A stretch of DNA of 64,000 bases from Bacteroidota bacterium (GCA_947479085.1 CANJYB010000006.1:124001-188000), one strand, 5' to 3'; counted from the stretch's first letter, positions 27,738 to 37,073 are shown. Translations and numbers: made by a program. The notes: a model not told the origin generated them from the letters alone.

Positions 27738-28456
27738 TATTTAATGTATTTCAGCTTTCGTTTTAATTTCGTTAAAAAACCATTATTCAAATGATGTGCA
27801 TGAAGAATTTTAACATTTCCAAACTCTTTTTCTGAAATTAATTTATCCCAGCACCACGGACGAACATTGTAAATTTTATTAGATAGAAGGAAACTTTTTA
27901 TTTTTGGGTCATTTAATATTTTCTCCCTGATATGTCGATTAAAATAAACCTGATCGCAATTGGTACCGGGCTTCATATTCTTTTCGTCCTGAAGGGAAAT
28001 TAACTCAAACCAATTTTGGATGAGATTTTTAACTTCAAAGTGGTCATTATATAGTAAAAAACCTGTATTAATATCTTCCGATTCTTGTTTGAGAAATCTT
28101 ACTGGTACTTGAGTCCAGTCACATAAATTATCAAATGTTCCAATGAAATCATACTTATGAAACAATTCAAATAATTCATCAATATTGTCCTTGATTTCAG
28201 TATCTGCATCTAAAAAGAGAGTGTTTTTAAAGCGTGAATTCAAAAGGAATTTCACTTTAGCTTTTAGAGGATGTATCTTGTCCGAAACGGTTTCTACGTA
28301 ATCAAAATATTTTTTATTGAATTCATTAGATGGAATGTTTGTAATAATTTGAATGGGAATATCCGGACAATATTTTTTTACAGTGGATGCACTATAAACG
28401 CATTCGTTCATAATACTAATATCATTCAGAACTATATATAAAATACCTTTTTCCAA
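27737..28456 (-). CDS. GT-A nucleotide-sugar transferase (GT8/GT77-like)
   Basis: 239 residues. It opens with a beta strand (GILYIVLNDISI) and carries the donor and metal site NTLFLDADTEI (DxD), then INTGFLLYN and a C-terminal HAHHLNNG. This layout resembles glycosyltransferase families 8/77 rather than family 2. The start is a TTG five bases after the preceding stop; the first in-frame ATG (residue 15) would remove the first strand. Substrate unknown. Confidence 0.75.
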   Translation of the reverse strand: MEKGILYIVLNDISIMNECVYSASTVKKYCPDIPIQIITNIPSNEFNKKYFDYVETVSDKIHPLKAKVKFLLNSRFKNTLFLDADTEIKDNIDELFELFHKYDFIGTFDNLCDWTQVPVRFLKQESEDINTGFLLYNDHFEVKNLIQNWFELISLQDEKNMKPGTNCDQVYFNRHIREKILNDPKIKSFLLSNKIYNVRPWCWDKLISEKEFGNVKILHAHHLNNGFLTKLKRKLKYIK

Positions 28457-28461
28457 AACAA

Positions 28462-29304
28462 TTAGATTTTATAAATTATTCCTATCAAATGTTTATGTTC
28501 GTTTTTCCCTACCCAGCCATTTAATTCAAGAAGAAGACAATTTGATTTCGAAATATTATATTTCTTTTTCATTCTTTTTATTATTTCTACAAATGAATCT
28601 GTCATTTCACCTCCCAAATCATCCCACATTATTAAAAATTGATTAGGATTAATAATGGAATATTTTTCCAACATTTCATATTCATGCAGAATTGCTTCAG
28701 GAGAATGACAAGCATCCGAAAGTATCATATTAAAATTGCTGTTTTTAATACACTCCCAACCATTCATATCATATATATCAGCGGAAACATAATTAATGAT
28801 ATTTGTTTTAAAGGTATAATTCTCAGTAAATGAAGAAGCGGAAGGTTTGATAAATTTAGCATCAGTATCCCATTTTTTTATTTTTATTTTTTCAGTATTA
28901 AGCTGCATTTTAACCAATGGATTAAGCTCTTCCAGGTCATATCCAACAATTGTTGCTTTATCAAAAAAACTAGCTAGTTGAAAGAAATTCTTTCCAACAC
29001 TAACCCCTATTTCCAAGAACTTAACATTATTAATAAGTGTTGAAAAATAACATAGTGCGTCTGTATAAGTCAAATCAGTAACTATTTCTTCATTTATAAG
29101 ACAATTACTTCCGTTAAAATACTCTTTTGGTAATCCATACCCAAAATGAGATTGAGTGTAAACTTTTTCATCAATCCATTTATCCATTTTTTTTAATGTA
29201 CTTCGGTTAGTTGAAATAATGGATTTGATTTTAATAGCGTCAAATGGGAAATGTTTGCCGTAAAGTAAACTATCTAATCTTCTTTTTATTCGTTTATAAA
29301 TCAT
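28462..29304 (-). CDS. SAM-dependent methyltransferase-like protein
   Basis: 280 residues. The block VKFLEIGVSVGKNFFQLASF resembles SAM-binding motif I, with VGYDLEELNP as motif II, NFNMILSDACHS as motif III and FLIMWDDLGGEM as the motif IV-like strand. The ~90-residue N-terminal extension is helical. It probably methylates a sugar or glycan terminus, by context. It lies between two glycosyltransferase genes with 5-base gaps on both sides. Confidence 0.75.
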   Translation of the reverse strand: MIYKRIKRRLDSLLYGKHFPFDAIKIKSIISTNRSTLKKMDKWIDEKVYTQSHFGYGLPKEYFNGSNCLINEEIVTDLTYTDALCYFSTLINNVKFLEIGVSVGKNFFQLASFFDKATIVGYDLEELNPLVKMQLNTEKIKIKKWDTDAKFIKPSASSFTENYTFKTNIINYVSADIYDMNGWECIKNSNFNMILSDACHSPEAILHEYEMLEKYSIINPNQFLIMWDDLGGEMTDSFVEIIKRMKKKYNISKSNCLLLELNGWVGKNEHKHLIGIIYKI

Positions 29305-29309
29305 TCTCG

Positions 29310-30467
29310 TTAAAGGTTAAATAAAATTTTTAATTTTCCAACAAATTCAACAACCTTAGTATTGTAATTAAATGGTTTCAATTCAATTCGATTATCTAAT
29401 ACAGATTTCATTGACTCGCAAAGTTCCTGCTCATTTTTTTGGGAAAAGAAAAGAACATTCTCACTTAATTGTTCTTTATGTACTGCAATATCTGATGCAA
29501 TAACAAATTTATTAAGATATTTAGCCTCTTCAATTGAAGTGTTCCAACCTTCAAACAAACTTGGTTGTATCAGGCAAATGGAATTATTTATTAAATCCAA
29601 TTGTTCATTTTTTGGTAAAAAAGAAGTAAATATTAAATCACTCATTATATCATTGTCTTCGCAGTATTTTATTAATTCTTCATAAATTAGTTTGTTTCTG
29701 TTGGTTGACGTATGACCGGTAAATATAACTTTAAAATTCGAATGTGTCTTTTTTAATAGTTTAATTGCCTTTATAACCGTTATGTGGTTTTTATGCGGCC
29801 AGAATTGGTTAGGTACAATAAAATAAGGAGCGTTAATGGAAAATTTATCTAAGATTTTCTTTGAAAGTTCTTTAGAAGGTTTATAATTCATAAAAACAAC
29901 AAAAGGTAATACAAATACTTTGCATTTATATTCCGGAAAAAATTTCTTTAAATCGTTAAAACAATCCAAAGAACTTAGAACAAGTGTATTATTTGGGTTA
30001 TTTAACGTTAGCGAAAAATTTTTGTCAAACAGTTCAATGTAAGACTTCGCAAAATATTCAGGATAATGTTTTTCCTGAAAGTCAGGTTTCCAGAATATTT
30101 TTTCTTTTACATAATCAATTTCACTTCTTGTATTTGCTGGATAAATAATGTCTAAATTTCTTGGGAACTTTGAATCAAAAAACGGAAGTATATTTTTTCG
30201 GAATAGCCTTCTGGAAATTTTATTTACTAATCTCTTAAACGAGCTTTTATAAACATCGGGTGCGTTATAAGTTTCAAGGTAAGGATATTTAATTTCTTTA
30301 ATATCACTTTCCTTAAATAAACCAGTATATATAAGTGTTACATTAGGTTTACTTTTTTCTTCCAGAAGATTAAAACCATTAATAATATTCGACAAATAAA
30401 CAAAAGCCGCATATAATTCCTTTTGGGGCATTTCAGTATAAATTCCTATTTGTTTTCTTTCAGCCAT
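29310..30467 (-). CDS. Glycosyltransferase family 4 (GT-B)
   Basis: 385 residues. The donor-binding half is typical of family 4: APYFIVPNQFWPHKNHITVIKAI, then VIFTGHTS, and SICLIQPSLFEGWNTSIEEA containing the conserved E-x7-E. The N-terminal half is acceptor-specific and unassigned. Its start overlaps the end of the epimerase gene by 22 bases, so the two are translationally linked. Confidence 0.9.
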   Translation of the reverse strand: MAERKQIGIYTEMPQKELYAAFVYLSNIINGFNLLEEKSKPNVTLIYTGLFKESDIKEIKYPYLETYNAPDVYKSSFKRLVNKISRRLFRKNILPFFDSKFPRNLDIIYPANTRSEIDYVKEKIFWKPDFQEKHYPEYFAKSYIELFDKNFSLTLNNPNNTLVLSSLDCFNDLKKFFPEYKCKVFVLPFVVFMNYKPSKELSKKILDKFSINAPYFIVPNQFWPHKNHITVIKAIKLLKKTHSNFKVIFTGHTSTNRNKLIYEELIKYCEDNDIMSDLIFTSFLPKNEQLDLINNSICLIQPSLFEGWNTSIEEAKYLNKFVIASDIAVHKEQLSENVLFFSQKNEQELCESMKSVLDNRIELKPFNYNTKVVEFVGKLKILFNL

Positions 30468-31345
30468 TTTGCGTATGCGGTTAATCCTGCCTCCAGTTTC
30501 GTCTCTGTTTTAAAGCCCCATTTTTCTAGCATTGAAATATCAGATTTCCATTTTTGAGGGTCTCCGGTTTTTATCTTGTTGTTAAAAGAAATAGTTATGC
30601 CCTCATTTAATATTTTGGTAAATAAATTAGCTATTTCTTTAATCGTAACATCTCTCCCGCTTGCAACATTATAACTTTCTCCTTTCATTTCGGCCTTTTC
30701 TATTATTAGAAAAATAGCTTTCATTAAGTCATCGATGTAAATATAGTCACGCGTTTCTTCTCCTGTTCCATATAATTCTATTAATTTGGTTTTCGAAGCT
30801 TTTTGATAGATATCCCAAAATAATAATTTATTTTGCCCTGGGCCGTAAACGGAAAAGGGCCGGAGACTGCACGTCTTGATATTGTACATTTCATGAAATT
30901 CTTTGCAAACCAGTTCACTGTAATATTTGTGCCAGCCATAAGGTGATAGCGGATTTATTGAGGAGTTTTCCTTTATAGGTAAACTGCTGGGATTACCATA
31001 TACTGCTGCACTTGAAATATTAACAAATATACACAAAGGGTTGTGCAGTCTGATCATGTTTAAAACTCTTGAAACCTGCAAAAAATTTGCTTCAAGGTCT
31101 GATAATGGGTCCTGTAAGGAAAAAGTCACACTTGCACTGCCTGACGCAAATAAACAAACGTCAGGCTGAACATCTGTGAAAACCGTTTCATAATTAATTG
31201 TTTGCGGTAAAATTTTATAATAGTTGTATTCGCAATGAGGCACTTCTTTCAAATCAATACCTGAAACTGTCCAGTTTTTTTTCAGGAAATAATCAACGGC
31301 ATGACTACCTATAAATCCTTCTGAACCAATTATTAAAATTTTCAT
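30446..31345 (-). CDS. NAD-dependent sugar epimerase/dehydratase
   Basis: A 299-residue extended short-chain dehydrogenase. The Rossmann motif IIGSEGFIGSH lies at the very N-terminus, the catalytic YxxxK is in YGWHKYYSE, and RPFSVYGPGQ is the following conserved loop. It should convert a nucleotide sugar (4-epimerase or 4,6-dehydratase type; which one cannot be told). I start it at ATG 31345, five bases after the upstream stop; the longer frame to 31390 overlaps the previous gene and adds a non-family N-terminus. Confidence 0.9.
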   Translation of the reverse strand: MKILIIGSEGFIGSHAVDYFLKKNWTVSGIDLKEVPHCEYNYYKILPQTINYETVFTDVQPDVCLFASGSASVTFSLQDPLSDLEANFLQVSRVLNMIRLHNPLCIFVNISSAAVYGNPSSLPIKENSSINPLSPYGWHKYYSELVCKEFHEMYNIKTCSLRPFSVYGPGQNKLLFWDIYQKASKTKLIELYGTGEETRDYIYIDDLMKAIFLIIEKAEMKGESYNVASGRDVTIKEIANLFTKILNEGITISFNNKIKTGDPQKWKSDISMLEKWGFKTETKLEAGLTAYAKWLKENK

Positions 31346-31350
31346 TGTGT

Positions 31351-32145
31351 TTAAGGTTTGAAAATTATTCCTTGTCCGGTAGGAAGACATAAAATTTCAA
31401 CTTTTTTTTCTTTTGCAAATTTATCAAATGCATCTTTCTGGTTGATGTGAACCGGGAAACCATAATCGTCTAAAATGATCACTCCACCCGAAACCACTTT
31501 GTCCCAGAAATATTCGGTAGCTGCAATTTCCGGTTCTACACAATTCATGTCAATTGATAAATAGCAAATCTTTTCTGCTTTACATAAAGGCAAAGTGTCA
31601 GGTACTGCACCCTTTATTACTTCTACATTAAAGGCCGAAAAAGTTTCTTTCACCTGCTGATAAACATCTTTATAACTTCCGAAATAATTATTTATTCCCG
31701 CGCTCTTTTCCTTATCGGATACTAAATCTTCAACAAGGCCGCTAAAGGTATCCAATAAATAAAATTTCTTGTTAGTGGCTGGGAAATTAATGTAATCTAT
31801 TATAGCACGGGAATATGCTCCTGTGTTTACTCCACATTCTACAAAATCTCCTTCCAGTTTTTTTACATAGTCCGCCAGCCAGCAAACAATATATACACGC
31901 CACTGTAAAGTGAAATTATTCCACGGATTTGTTTGCTTAGCCAGATGGTAGGCTTTCGCAAAACGAGGTTCATTAATAAAATCTGAGTTGTTACTGGTAA
32001 TCAGTCCATCCGTTTTATAGGTAGCCCTGCCATTTAATTCATGTGTAAACAATTCGCTGTTATAAAAAATAGTCCTGTAATTTTTTATAAACCATTTGAT
32101 ACGGATTCTGAATAATTTCAGAGATTGTGGAACAATTCCTTTCAA
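31351..32145 (-). CDS. TylF/MycF-family sugar O-methyltransferase
   Basis: 264 residues. EGDFVECGVNTGAYS (SAM motif I), FYLLDTFSGLVEDL, CYLSIDMNC and SGGVIILDDYGFP are characteristic of the macrocin O-methyltransferase (TylF/MycF) family, which methylates sugar hydroxyls using Mg2+; the acidic DDY probably binds the metal. It likely methylates a sugar in this glycan. The start is a TTG at 32145 shortly after the upstream stop. No ATG occurs until deep inside the catalytic domain. Confidence 0.85.
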   Translation of the reverse strand: MKGIVPQSLKLFRIRIKWFIKNYRTIFYNSELFTHELNGRATYKTDGLITSNNSDFINEPRFAKAYHLAKQTNPWNNFTLQWRVYIVCWLADYVKKLEGDFVECGVNTGAYSRAIIDYINFPATNKKFYLLDTFSGLVEDLVSDKEKSAGINNYFGSYKDVYQQVKETFSAFNVEVIKGAVPDTLPLCKAEKICYLSIDMNCVEPEIAATEYFWDKVVSGGVIILDDYGFPVHINQKDAFDKFAKEKKVEILCLPTGQGIIFKP

Positions 32146-32150
32146 AATAA

Positions 32151-32714
32151 TTAATTTGTGTTTTTAATAAACCTGGCCGGATTACCTGCTACCACAGTAT
32201 AGGGTGCCACATCCTTTGTTACTACACTTCCTGCTCCTACAATAGCACCTTCGCCAATTGTTATCCCTTTCAGGATAATTGATTTTGCCCCTATCCACGA
32301 TCCTTTATTAATCCGAATAGATTTTTGTGGTGTCAGTTCCCAGTTATGTTGCTGACCGTTTTTCCAGTCTTGTGTATCATTTTTTCTGATGGCATAGGTA
32401 CTGTTATGGTTATCATTGTCCTGTATCATGCAGTCGTAGGATATTAATACATCATCTTCTACAGTTATATTTAAAGCGCATCCAAGCAAGGTATTGCTCC
32501 CTATAAAAACATTATTACCTATCACTATTTTTGCCTGGGCAGTATAAGTGCTTAAAATTCCTTCTATCAATGAATCCTTTCCAATTTCTATTTTTGAATT
32601 TTTATCTAATTTATTTATGCTCGCTCTTACAATGTCAGTATTTTCTCCTACTGTAACATTGGAAAAATCAACAGGTGTTTTTTTATTAATAAAATTATAA
32701 ATTTTTTTTATCAT
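32151..32714 (-). CDS. Left-handed beta-helix acetyltransferase (WbbJ-like)
   Basis: 187 residues built of hexapeptide repeats (for example [51 protein letters not shown]) ending with the family's AGNPARFIK. It is a trimeric CoA-dependent O-acetyltransferase by family; the His in the DNDNHN loop is the likely catalytic region. It should acetylate a sugar of the locus. Confidence 0.9.
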   Translation of the reverse strand: MIKKIYNFINKKTPVDFSNVTVGENTDIVRASINKLDKNSKIEIGKDSLIEGILSTYTAQAKIVIGNNVFIGSNTLLGCALNITVEDDVLISYDCMIQDNDNHNSTYAIRKNDTQDWKNGQQHNWELTPQKSIRINKGSWIGAKSIILKGITIGEGAIVGAGSVVTKDVAPYTVVAGNPARFIKNTN

Positions 32715-32748
32715 TTATTTATGATGAGATAGAATAAAACGATTCCTT

Positions 32749-33456
32749 TTATTTTTTGCAAATAAACCATCTTCCGTATGAAATACCATCGTGCCAAATC
32801 GAATTTAACATGTATACTTCCTTGAAATTCTTTTTGAATTTAGCAGTCCACCATGCATCCGAATTATTATAAAAAGTCTGAATAGTGGTTGAAGTGCTCA
32901 TCCAACCTTCATTTTCTCCGCTTTTTGAAGTAGGAATCATGTGCATGGAACTTTTTTGAGTAACTCTCGAAGCTTCTGCAATAAATTTTTCAATTCCCTT
33001 TTCTGTAAAATGCTCCAACGACCCGATGGAATAGGAGTAGTCAAAATAATTATCTGAATAAGCCATTTTTGTAGCATCTGTCACCAAAAGGTTGTTTCCG
33101 GCTATTCCTCGGTCCTCTGCTTTCTTAATCAAAAGGTCAGATATATCGCAACCGTAAACATCAAGGTCTTTGTATTTTTTTAAAATGTCGATGGTTACCC
33201 CCGTGCCGCATGCTATATCAAGCACCTTTCCTTTACAGTTTACCAGTAAAGTCTGTATCTCAAGCCAGGTAGTATCAATACCCCAGGTGTCAAGTATTTT
33301 GGCATACTCCGGGTCAAAATACATATCAAGACTTTGTTCATCGTTTTCGTTTTTAGGATACCTGATGATTTGGTTATTATAGGGTTTTAAAATACCTGTT
33401 TTATAACAGATTTTGATAAAAACAGGCGGTATAAGTAATTTTAAAATACGTTTCAT
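32749..33456 (-). CDS. Class I SAM-dependent methyltransferase
   Basis: 235 residues. GKVLDIACGTGVTIDIL is SAM motif I, DVYGCDISDLLI motif II, and FDYSYSIGSLEHF the motif around the catalytic cleft (methyltransferase 11-type). It is placed directly downstream of the exporter genes. In ABC-exported O-antigens such enzymes can cap the chain end and set its length, a role that would fit here but is inference. Confidence 0.88.
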   Translation of the reverse strand: MKRILKLLIPPVFIKICYKTGILKPYNNQIIRYPKNENDEQSLDMYFDPEYAKILDTWGIDTTWLEIQTLLVNCKGKVLDIACGTGVTIDILKKYKDLDVYGCDISDLLIKKAEDRGIAGNNLLVTDATKMAYSDNYFDYSYSIGSLEHFTEKGIEKFIAEASRVTQKSSMHMIPTSKSGENEGWMSTSTTIQTFYNNSDAWWTAKFKKNFKEVYMLNSIWHDGISYGRWFICKK

Positions 33457-33470
33457 TATTTATATAAATT

Positions 33471-34676
33471 TTAATTCCATTTGCAATTAACTATAACACT
33501 GCCGTAATCTCTGCCTTCAAATAAGGCAAACTCTGACCCGGTATCTATTACAGTTATCCTGCATTGTTCTTCATGTATGTCGTAAACAGTTCCATCCGCT
33601 TTGCAAATAGCAAAGTGAAAGGAATATATGTTAGGTGCTATTAAATTTTCCGGAATTCGCAATATGCCTTTACTTAGCATACCATCTTTTTCCAGTTCAT
33701 CAAGGCTTTTTAAAATGGTAAAAACCCTGTTCCCGAATTTGTCTAACAAAGCAATTGACAAAAGTACATCATTTACTTCTTTTTGCCTGCATACATTCAC
33801 ATGCAAATTAATATTTTCATGAAACCCGAAATGAGTTGTTATTTGCCGCTCTTTATTAGCCGTATATATTTCCGAAAAATAAAACTCCTTCTTTGTATTT
33901 GTATCCGGTATAAATTTATTGTTTTCCTCTGAATTATGCTTGCTCGACAGGTAATGATTTATTATCCGGTCACTTGTATCATTCATTTCTACTTTTCCAC
34001 CATTTAACAAAATACTTGTAGGGCAAAGATGGGAAATAGAACCCATATTATGGCTTACAAATAGTATAGTTCTTCCACTTTTACTCACTTCCCCCATTTT
34101 TCCCATACATTTCTTCTGAAATTCAGCATCTCCCACAGCCAGTACTTCGTCAATAACCAGTATTTCAGGCTCCAGAAAAGCAGCCACAGCAAAAGCCAGT
34201 CGTAATTGCATACCGCTGCTGTAATGTTTTAAAGGAGTGTCCAGAAAATTCTCCACTCCCGAAAAATCAACAATTTCATCAAATTTCGAATCTATTTCTT
34301 TTCGTTTCATTCCCAGTATGGACCCATTCAGGTAGATGTTTTCCCTGCCCGAAAGTTCGGAATGAAACCCTGTACCTACTTCCAGCAAACTGGCAATTCT
34401 GCCACGCGAAATTATTTTGCCTGATGAGGGAGGTGTAATTTTAGAAAGAATCTTTAACAGGGTAGATTTACCTGCCCCGTTTTTTCCTATTATTCCAATA
34501 CTGTCTCCCGGAAACACATCAAAAGAAACATCGTTCAGCGCATAAAACTCCTCGGTACTTGCCGTATCGCTTTTAAATAAAGAGGTCAACGAATCGCGCA
34601 AACTTAAATACGATTGCTTTTCGTGACGAATACGAAATCTTTTGGATACATTTTTTATTTCAAGTATAGGTTTCAT
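33471..34676 (-). CDS. wzt: Polysaccharide ABC transporter ATP-binding protein with C-terminal glycan-recognition domain
   Basis: 401 residues. The ATPase domain (about 1-240) has Walker A GIIGKNGAGKST, the signature YSSGMQLRLAFA and Walker B ILVIDEVLAVGD. The additional ~150 C-terminal residues form a beta-rich Wzt-type domain, which in characterised systems binds the modified non-reducing end of the polysaccharide and licenses export. With Wzm it forms the exporter. Its ATG follows the Wzm stop directly. The presence of this domain, together with methyl- and acyltransferases, suggests that export is coupled to a terminal modification. Confidence 0.93.
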   Translation of the reverse strand: MKPILEIKNVSKRFRIRHEKQSYLSLRDSLTSLFKSDTASTEEFYALNDVSFDVFPGDSIGIIGKNGAGKSTLLKILSKITPPSSGKIISRGRIASLLEVGTGFHSELSGRENIYLNGSILGMKRKEIDSKFDEIVDFSGVENFLDTPLKHYSSGMQLRLAFAVAAFLEPEILVIDEVLAVGDAEFQKKCMGKMGEVSKSGRTILFVSHNMGSISHLCPTSILLNGGKVEMNDTSDRIINHYLSSKHNSEENNKFIPDTNTKKEFYFSEIYTANKERQITTHFGFHENINLHVNVCRQKEVNDVLLSIALLDKFGNRVFTILKSLDELEKDGMLSKGILRIPENLIAPNIYSFHFAICKADGTVYDIHEEQCRITVIDTGSEFALFEGRDYGSVIVNCKWN

Positions 34677-35498
34677 TTAAGCCAAATCAGCAAAGTAAGA
34701 TTCTGTTTTTCGGAAATAAAATAAACCAACAATAAAAAAGAATAAAGAAGAAAACAAGCTAATGGAAATCAGGTTACTGTCCAGCGGTTTTTGAATGATA
34801 GCGTGACGAAACAATTCAATGGGTGCATACATTGGATTTAACGCAAAAATGAATCGAAGTGTAGCATTCCCGAGTATAGAAACAGGATAAATAACCGGGG
34901 TTATAAACAGCAAGGCCTGTATCATAAAGGGGATGATATACCTGAAATCTCTATACTTTATATTAAGTGCTGCCAACAATGAACCTAAACCGAAAGTAGC
35001 CACACAGGTAATAAGAATACTGAGTGGCAGAAATAAAAGAAATTGCCCGATAACAACGGACGTATGATAATAAAACAACATCCCGATAAAAATAAAAAAG
35101 GCCATTATAAAATCAAAAAACGAAACCAATACCGAAGAAATAGGGATAATAAGACGGGGGAAATATATCTTTTTAATAATGTTGGCATTGCTTACCATAC
35201 TGTTTCCGGCATTGGATAGCCCGGATGAAAATATATTCCAGATAATCAGTCCGCTCATGGCAAACAAAGGATAGGGAATGGTCAGTTCTCCTGCTGAGGT
35301 TATTATTTTTCCTAAACTAACAGAAAGTAACAAGGTCATGGCAAGTGGCTGAATAACGGCCCATGCAAACCCCAAAACGGTTTGTTTGTATTTTACTTTT
35401 ATATCCCGCCAGGTAAAAAAATAAAACAACTCCCTGTATTGCCAAAGTTCGCCAATACCCAGTGTCAGTTTATTTTTTGGTTTAATTTCGTATTCCAT
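34677..35498 (-). CDS. wzm: Polysaccharide ABC transporter permease
   Basis: A 273-residue ABC-2 type permease with six membrane segments. TWRDIKVKYKQTVLGFAWAVIQPL is the conserved entry of the Wzm/TagG family. It forms the inner-membrane channel for the lipid-linked glycan. Second gene of the operon, one base after the sulfotransferase stop. Confidence 0.93.
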   Translation of the reverse strand: MEYEIKPKNKLTLGIGELWQYRELFYFFTWRDIKVKYKQTVLGFAWAVIQPLAMTLLLSVSLGKIITSAGELTIPYPLFAMSGLIIWNIFSSGLSNAGNSMVSNANIIKKIYFPRLIIPISSVLVSFFDFIMAFFIFIGMLFYYHTSVVIGQFLLFLPLSILITCVATFGLGSLLAALNIKYRDFRYIIPFMIQALLFITPVIYPVSILGNATLRFIFALNPMYAPIELFRHAIIQKPLDSNLISISLFSSLFFFIVGLFYFRKTESYFADLA

Positions 35499-35499
35499 T

Positions 35500-36390
35500 T
35501 TAGTTATTCCACGAAGTTAAATCTTTACCTATCATTTCTTCCAGTTCTTTATTGTAAGGCCTGTAATAATCCACCAAAAACTGCTTTACTTCAGCATTAA
35601 TAGGTTCGTGCTTTTTTTCCGTTTTATTAACATCCCGTAATAACTCTCCGTATTTATATACTTTATGTCCTGGTACAAATCGTTTGATAAGTTTTTTTAT
35701 TGGGTTATGGTTTCGCAACAGGTGTTTAACTGCCCTCGCATAAAAATTCGAACGGGTTTTTTGGGTTACATTATGTTTCATTTCCACGTTAGGCAGAAAC
35801 GAATCATCTATTTTCAGTTTCCTGAATATGGTTTTACAAACCTCCGCTCCGTTATTTTTCAAATCTTCGTAAAGCACTATGTTCACATTCTCTTTCGGAA
35901 ACAATGAATAGATATTTTTAAGGTGGTGTGAATAAAGGCTGTATTCAATAAAAAAGTCAAAATCCCAGGTGTTTTCGTTATTATTCTGGTGTTTTTTTAT
36001 CATTTCCGGCAGGTCCTCAAAATCAAATTTCACGGTCCCGAAGTTTTTCTCCATCAGGTAGGACGAATAGGTTCGTTCTACTGGGTTGCGAAGTATAAAA
36101 ACCAGCTGGCAGTCCGGACTGTTTTTTTTCAATCTCGCCAGGCCATTCATGTCGGTAAACAATCCTGCATTTTTGGCAATTATTTTGGTTTTATCCGTAT
36201 ACTCCTTATGTGCGTAGTATTTTTTAAGAGCTGCAGCCAACCCCTCAGCATACTCTGCCTTGTCAGTAAAATAGCTAAATTCCTTTTGCGGATGGCTTAT
36301 ACATGCAGGGTGTTCGCCCAAATACCTTAATAAAGATGTTGTCCCGGCCTTTTGCGCACCCACTATCATCACATCTATTGGTCTGCTCAT
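35500..36390 (-). CDS. Sulfotransferase domain protein
   Basis: 296 residues. The PAPS 5'-phosphosulfate loop is GAQKAGTTSLL (11-21) and the 3'-phosphate site QLVFILRNPVERTYSSYLM (about 94-112), as in heparan-sulfate-type sulfotransferases. It is expected to transfer sulfate from PAPS to a sugar. As first gene of the glycan-export operon it suggests a sulfated surface polysaccharide. A good promoter lies 20-60 bases upstream. Some proteins of this family act on other substrates, so the target is inferred from context. Confidence 0.88.
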   Translation of the reverse strand: MSRPIDVMIVGAQKAGTTSLLRYLGEHPACISHPQKEFSYFTDKAEYAEGLAAALKKYYAHKEYTDKTKIIAKNAGLFTDMNGLARLKKNSPDCQLVFILRNPVERTYSSYLMEKNFGTVKFDFEDLPEMIKKHQNNNENTWDFDFFIEYSLYSHHLKNIYSLFPKENVNIVLYEDLKNNGAEVCKTIFRKLKIDDSFLPNVEMKHNVTQKTRSNFYARAVKHLLRNHNPIKKLIKRFVPGHKVYKYGELLRDVNKTEKKHEPINAEVKQFLVDYYRPYNKELEEMIGKDLTSWNN

Positions 36391-36416
36391 AAAATTCCCT
36401 TCAGTTTGTAAGGCGT

Positions 36417-36449
36417 CAAAAATAAGAAAATTTAGTAATTAACTACCAA
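36417..36449 (-). promoter_or_regulatory. Promoter of the 17-gene polysaccharide operon
   Basis: On the minus strand TTG (36447-36449), a 22-base spacer and TATTTTTG (36417-36424) match the Bacteroidota consensus. Predicted start near 36411, about 20 bases before the sulfotransferase ATG. It overlaps the divergent rdgB promoter region. Confidence 0.6.
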
Positions 36450-36455
36450 TATTTG

Positions 36456-36463
36456 TACATTTG
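36456..36463 (+). promoter_or_regulatory. -7 element for rdgB
   Basis: TACATTTG fits TAnnTTTG; transcription would start near 36469, leaving a 15-base leader to the ATG at 36485. No -33 TTG is visible. Confidence 0.45.
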
Positions 36464-36484
36464 TACTTCCTAATTAATCAACCC

Positions 36485-37069
36485 ATGGTATTTGTATTTG
36501 CAACGCGTAATAAGAATAAAGTAGAGGAGCTTCAACTGCTTATTCCTTCTCATTTCAGGGTGCTGAGCCTGCACGATGTTCATTGTATGGAAGATATACC
36601 CGAAACCGACCCTACCATAGAAGGCAATGCAGCCATCAAATCTTTTTATGTGTACGAAAAATACCATCACAACTGTTTTGCTGATGATACAGGTCTGGAA
36701 ATAGAAGCCCTCGATGGCCGGCCGGGTGTTCTTTCGGCACGCTATGCAGGTGAGGAAGCAATAGCCGAAAAAAACATTGCCAAAGTATTGAAGGAAATGG
36801 AAGGCATCGAAAACCGTAATGCCCGGTTTAAAACCATTATATCACTGGTAATAGATGGCAACGAAGTACAGTTTGAAGGACTGGTAAATGGCACCATACT
36901 AACCGAAAAACGAGGAAGCAGTGGCTTTGGCTACGATTCCATTTTTATGCCCCATGGCCACTCCCTTACCTTTGCCGAAATGAACCTGATGGATAAAAAC
37001 AAAATTTCTCACCGGGCCTTGGCAGTGAACAAACTGGTGGAACACCTTAATAAAATTGCCGCTAAGTAA
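36485..37069 (+). CDS. rdgB: Non-canonical purine NTP pyrophosphatase (RdgB/HAM1)
   Basis: A 194-residue enzyme that hydrolyses dITP, ITP and XTP to monophosphates, keeping them out of DNA and RNA. FATRNKNKVEEL (substrate loop), FADDTGLEIEALDGRPGVLSAR (a conserved Asp pair for Mg2+; the longest known family motif, given here only in part as ADDTGLE) and SSGFGYDSIF are diagnostic. The ATG at 36485 is preferred over a TTG at 36461 that lies inside the -7 element. It converges with a T9SS cargo gene after a 4-base gap. Confidence 0.95.
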   Translation: MVFVFATRNKNKVEELQLLIPSHFRVLSLHDVHCMEDIPETDPTIEGNAAIKSFYVYEKYHHNCFADDTGLEIEALDGRPGVLSARYAGEEAIAEKNIAKVLKEMEGIENRNARFKTIISLVIDGNEVQFEGLVNGTILTEKRGSSGFGYDSIFMPHGHSLTFAEMNLMDKNKISHRALAVNKLVEHLNKIAAK

Positions 37070-37073
37070 TTTT

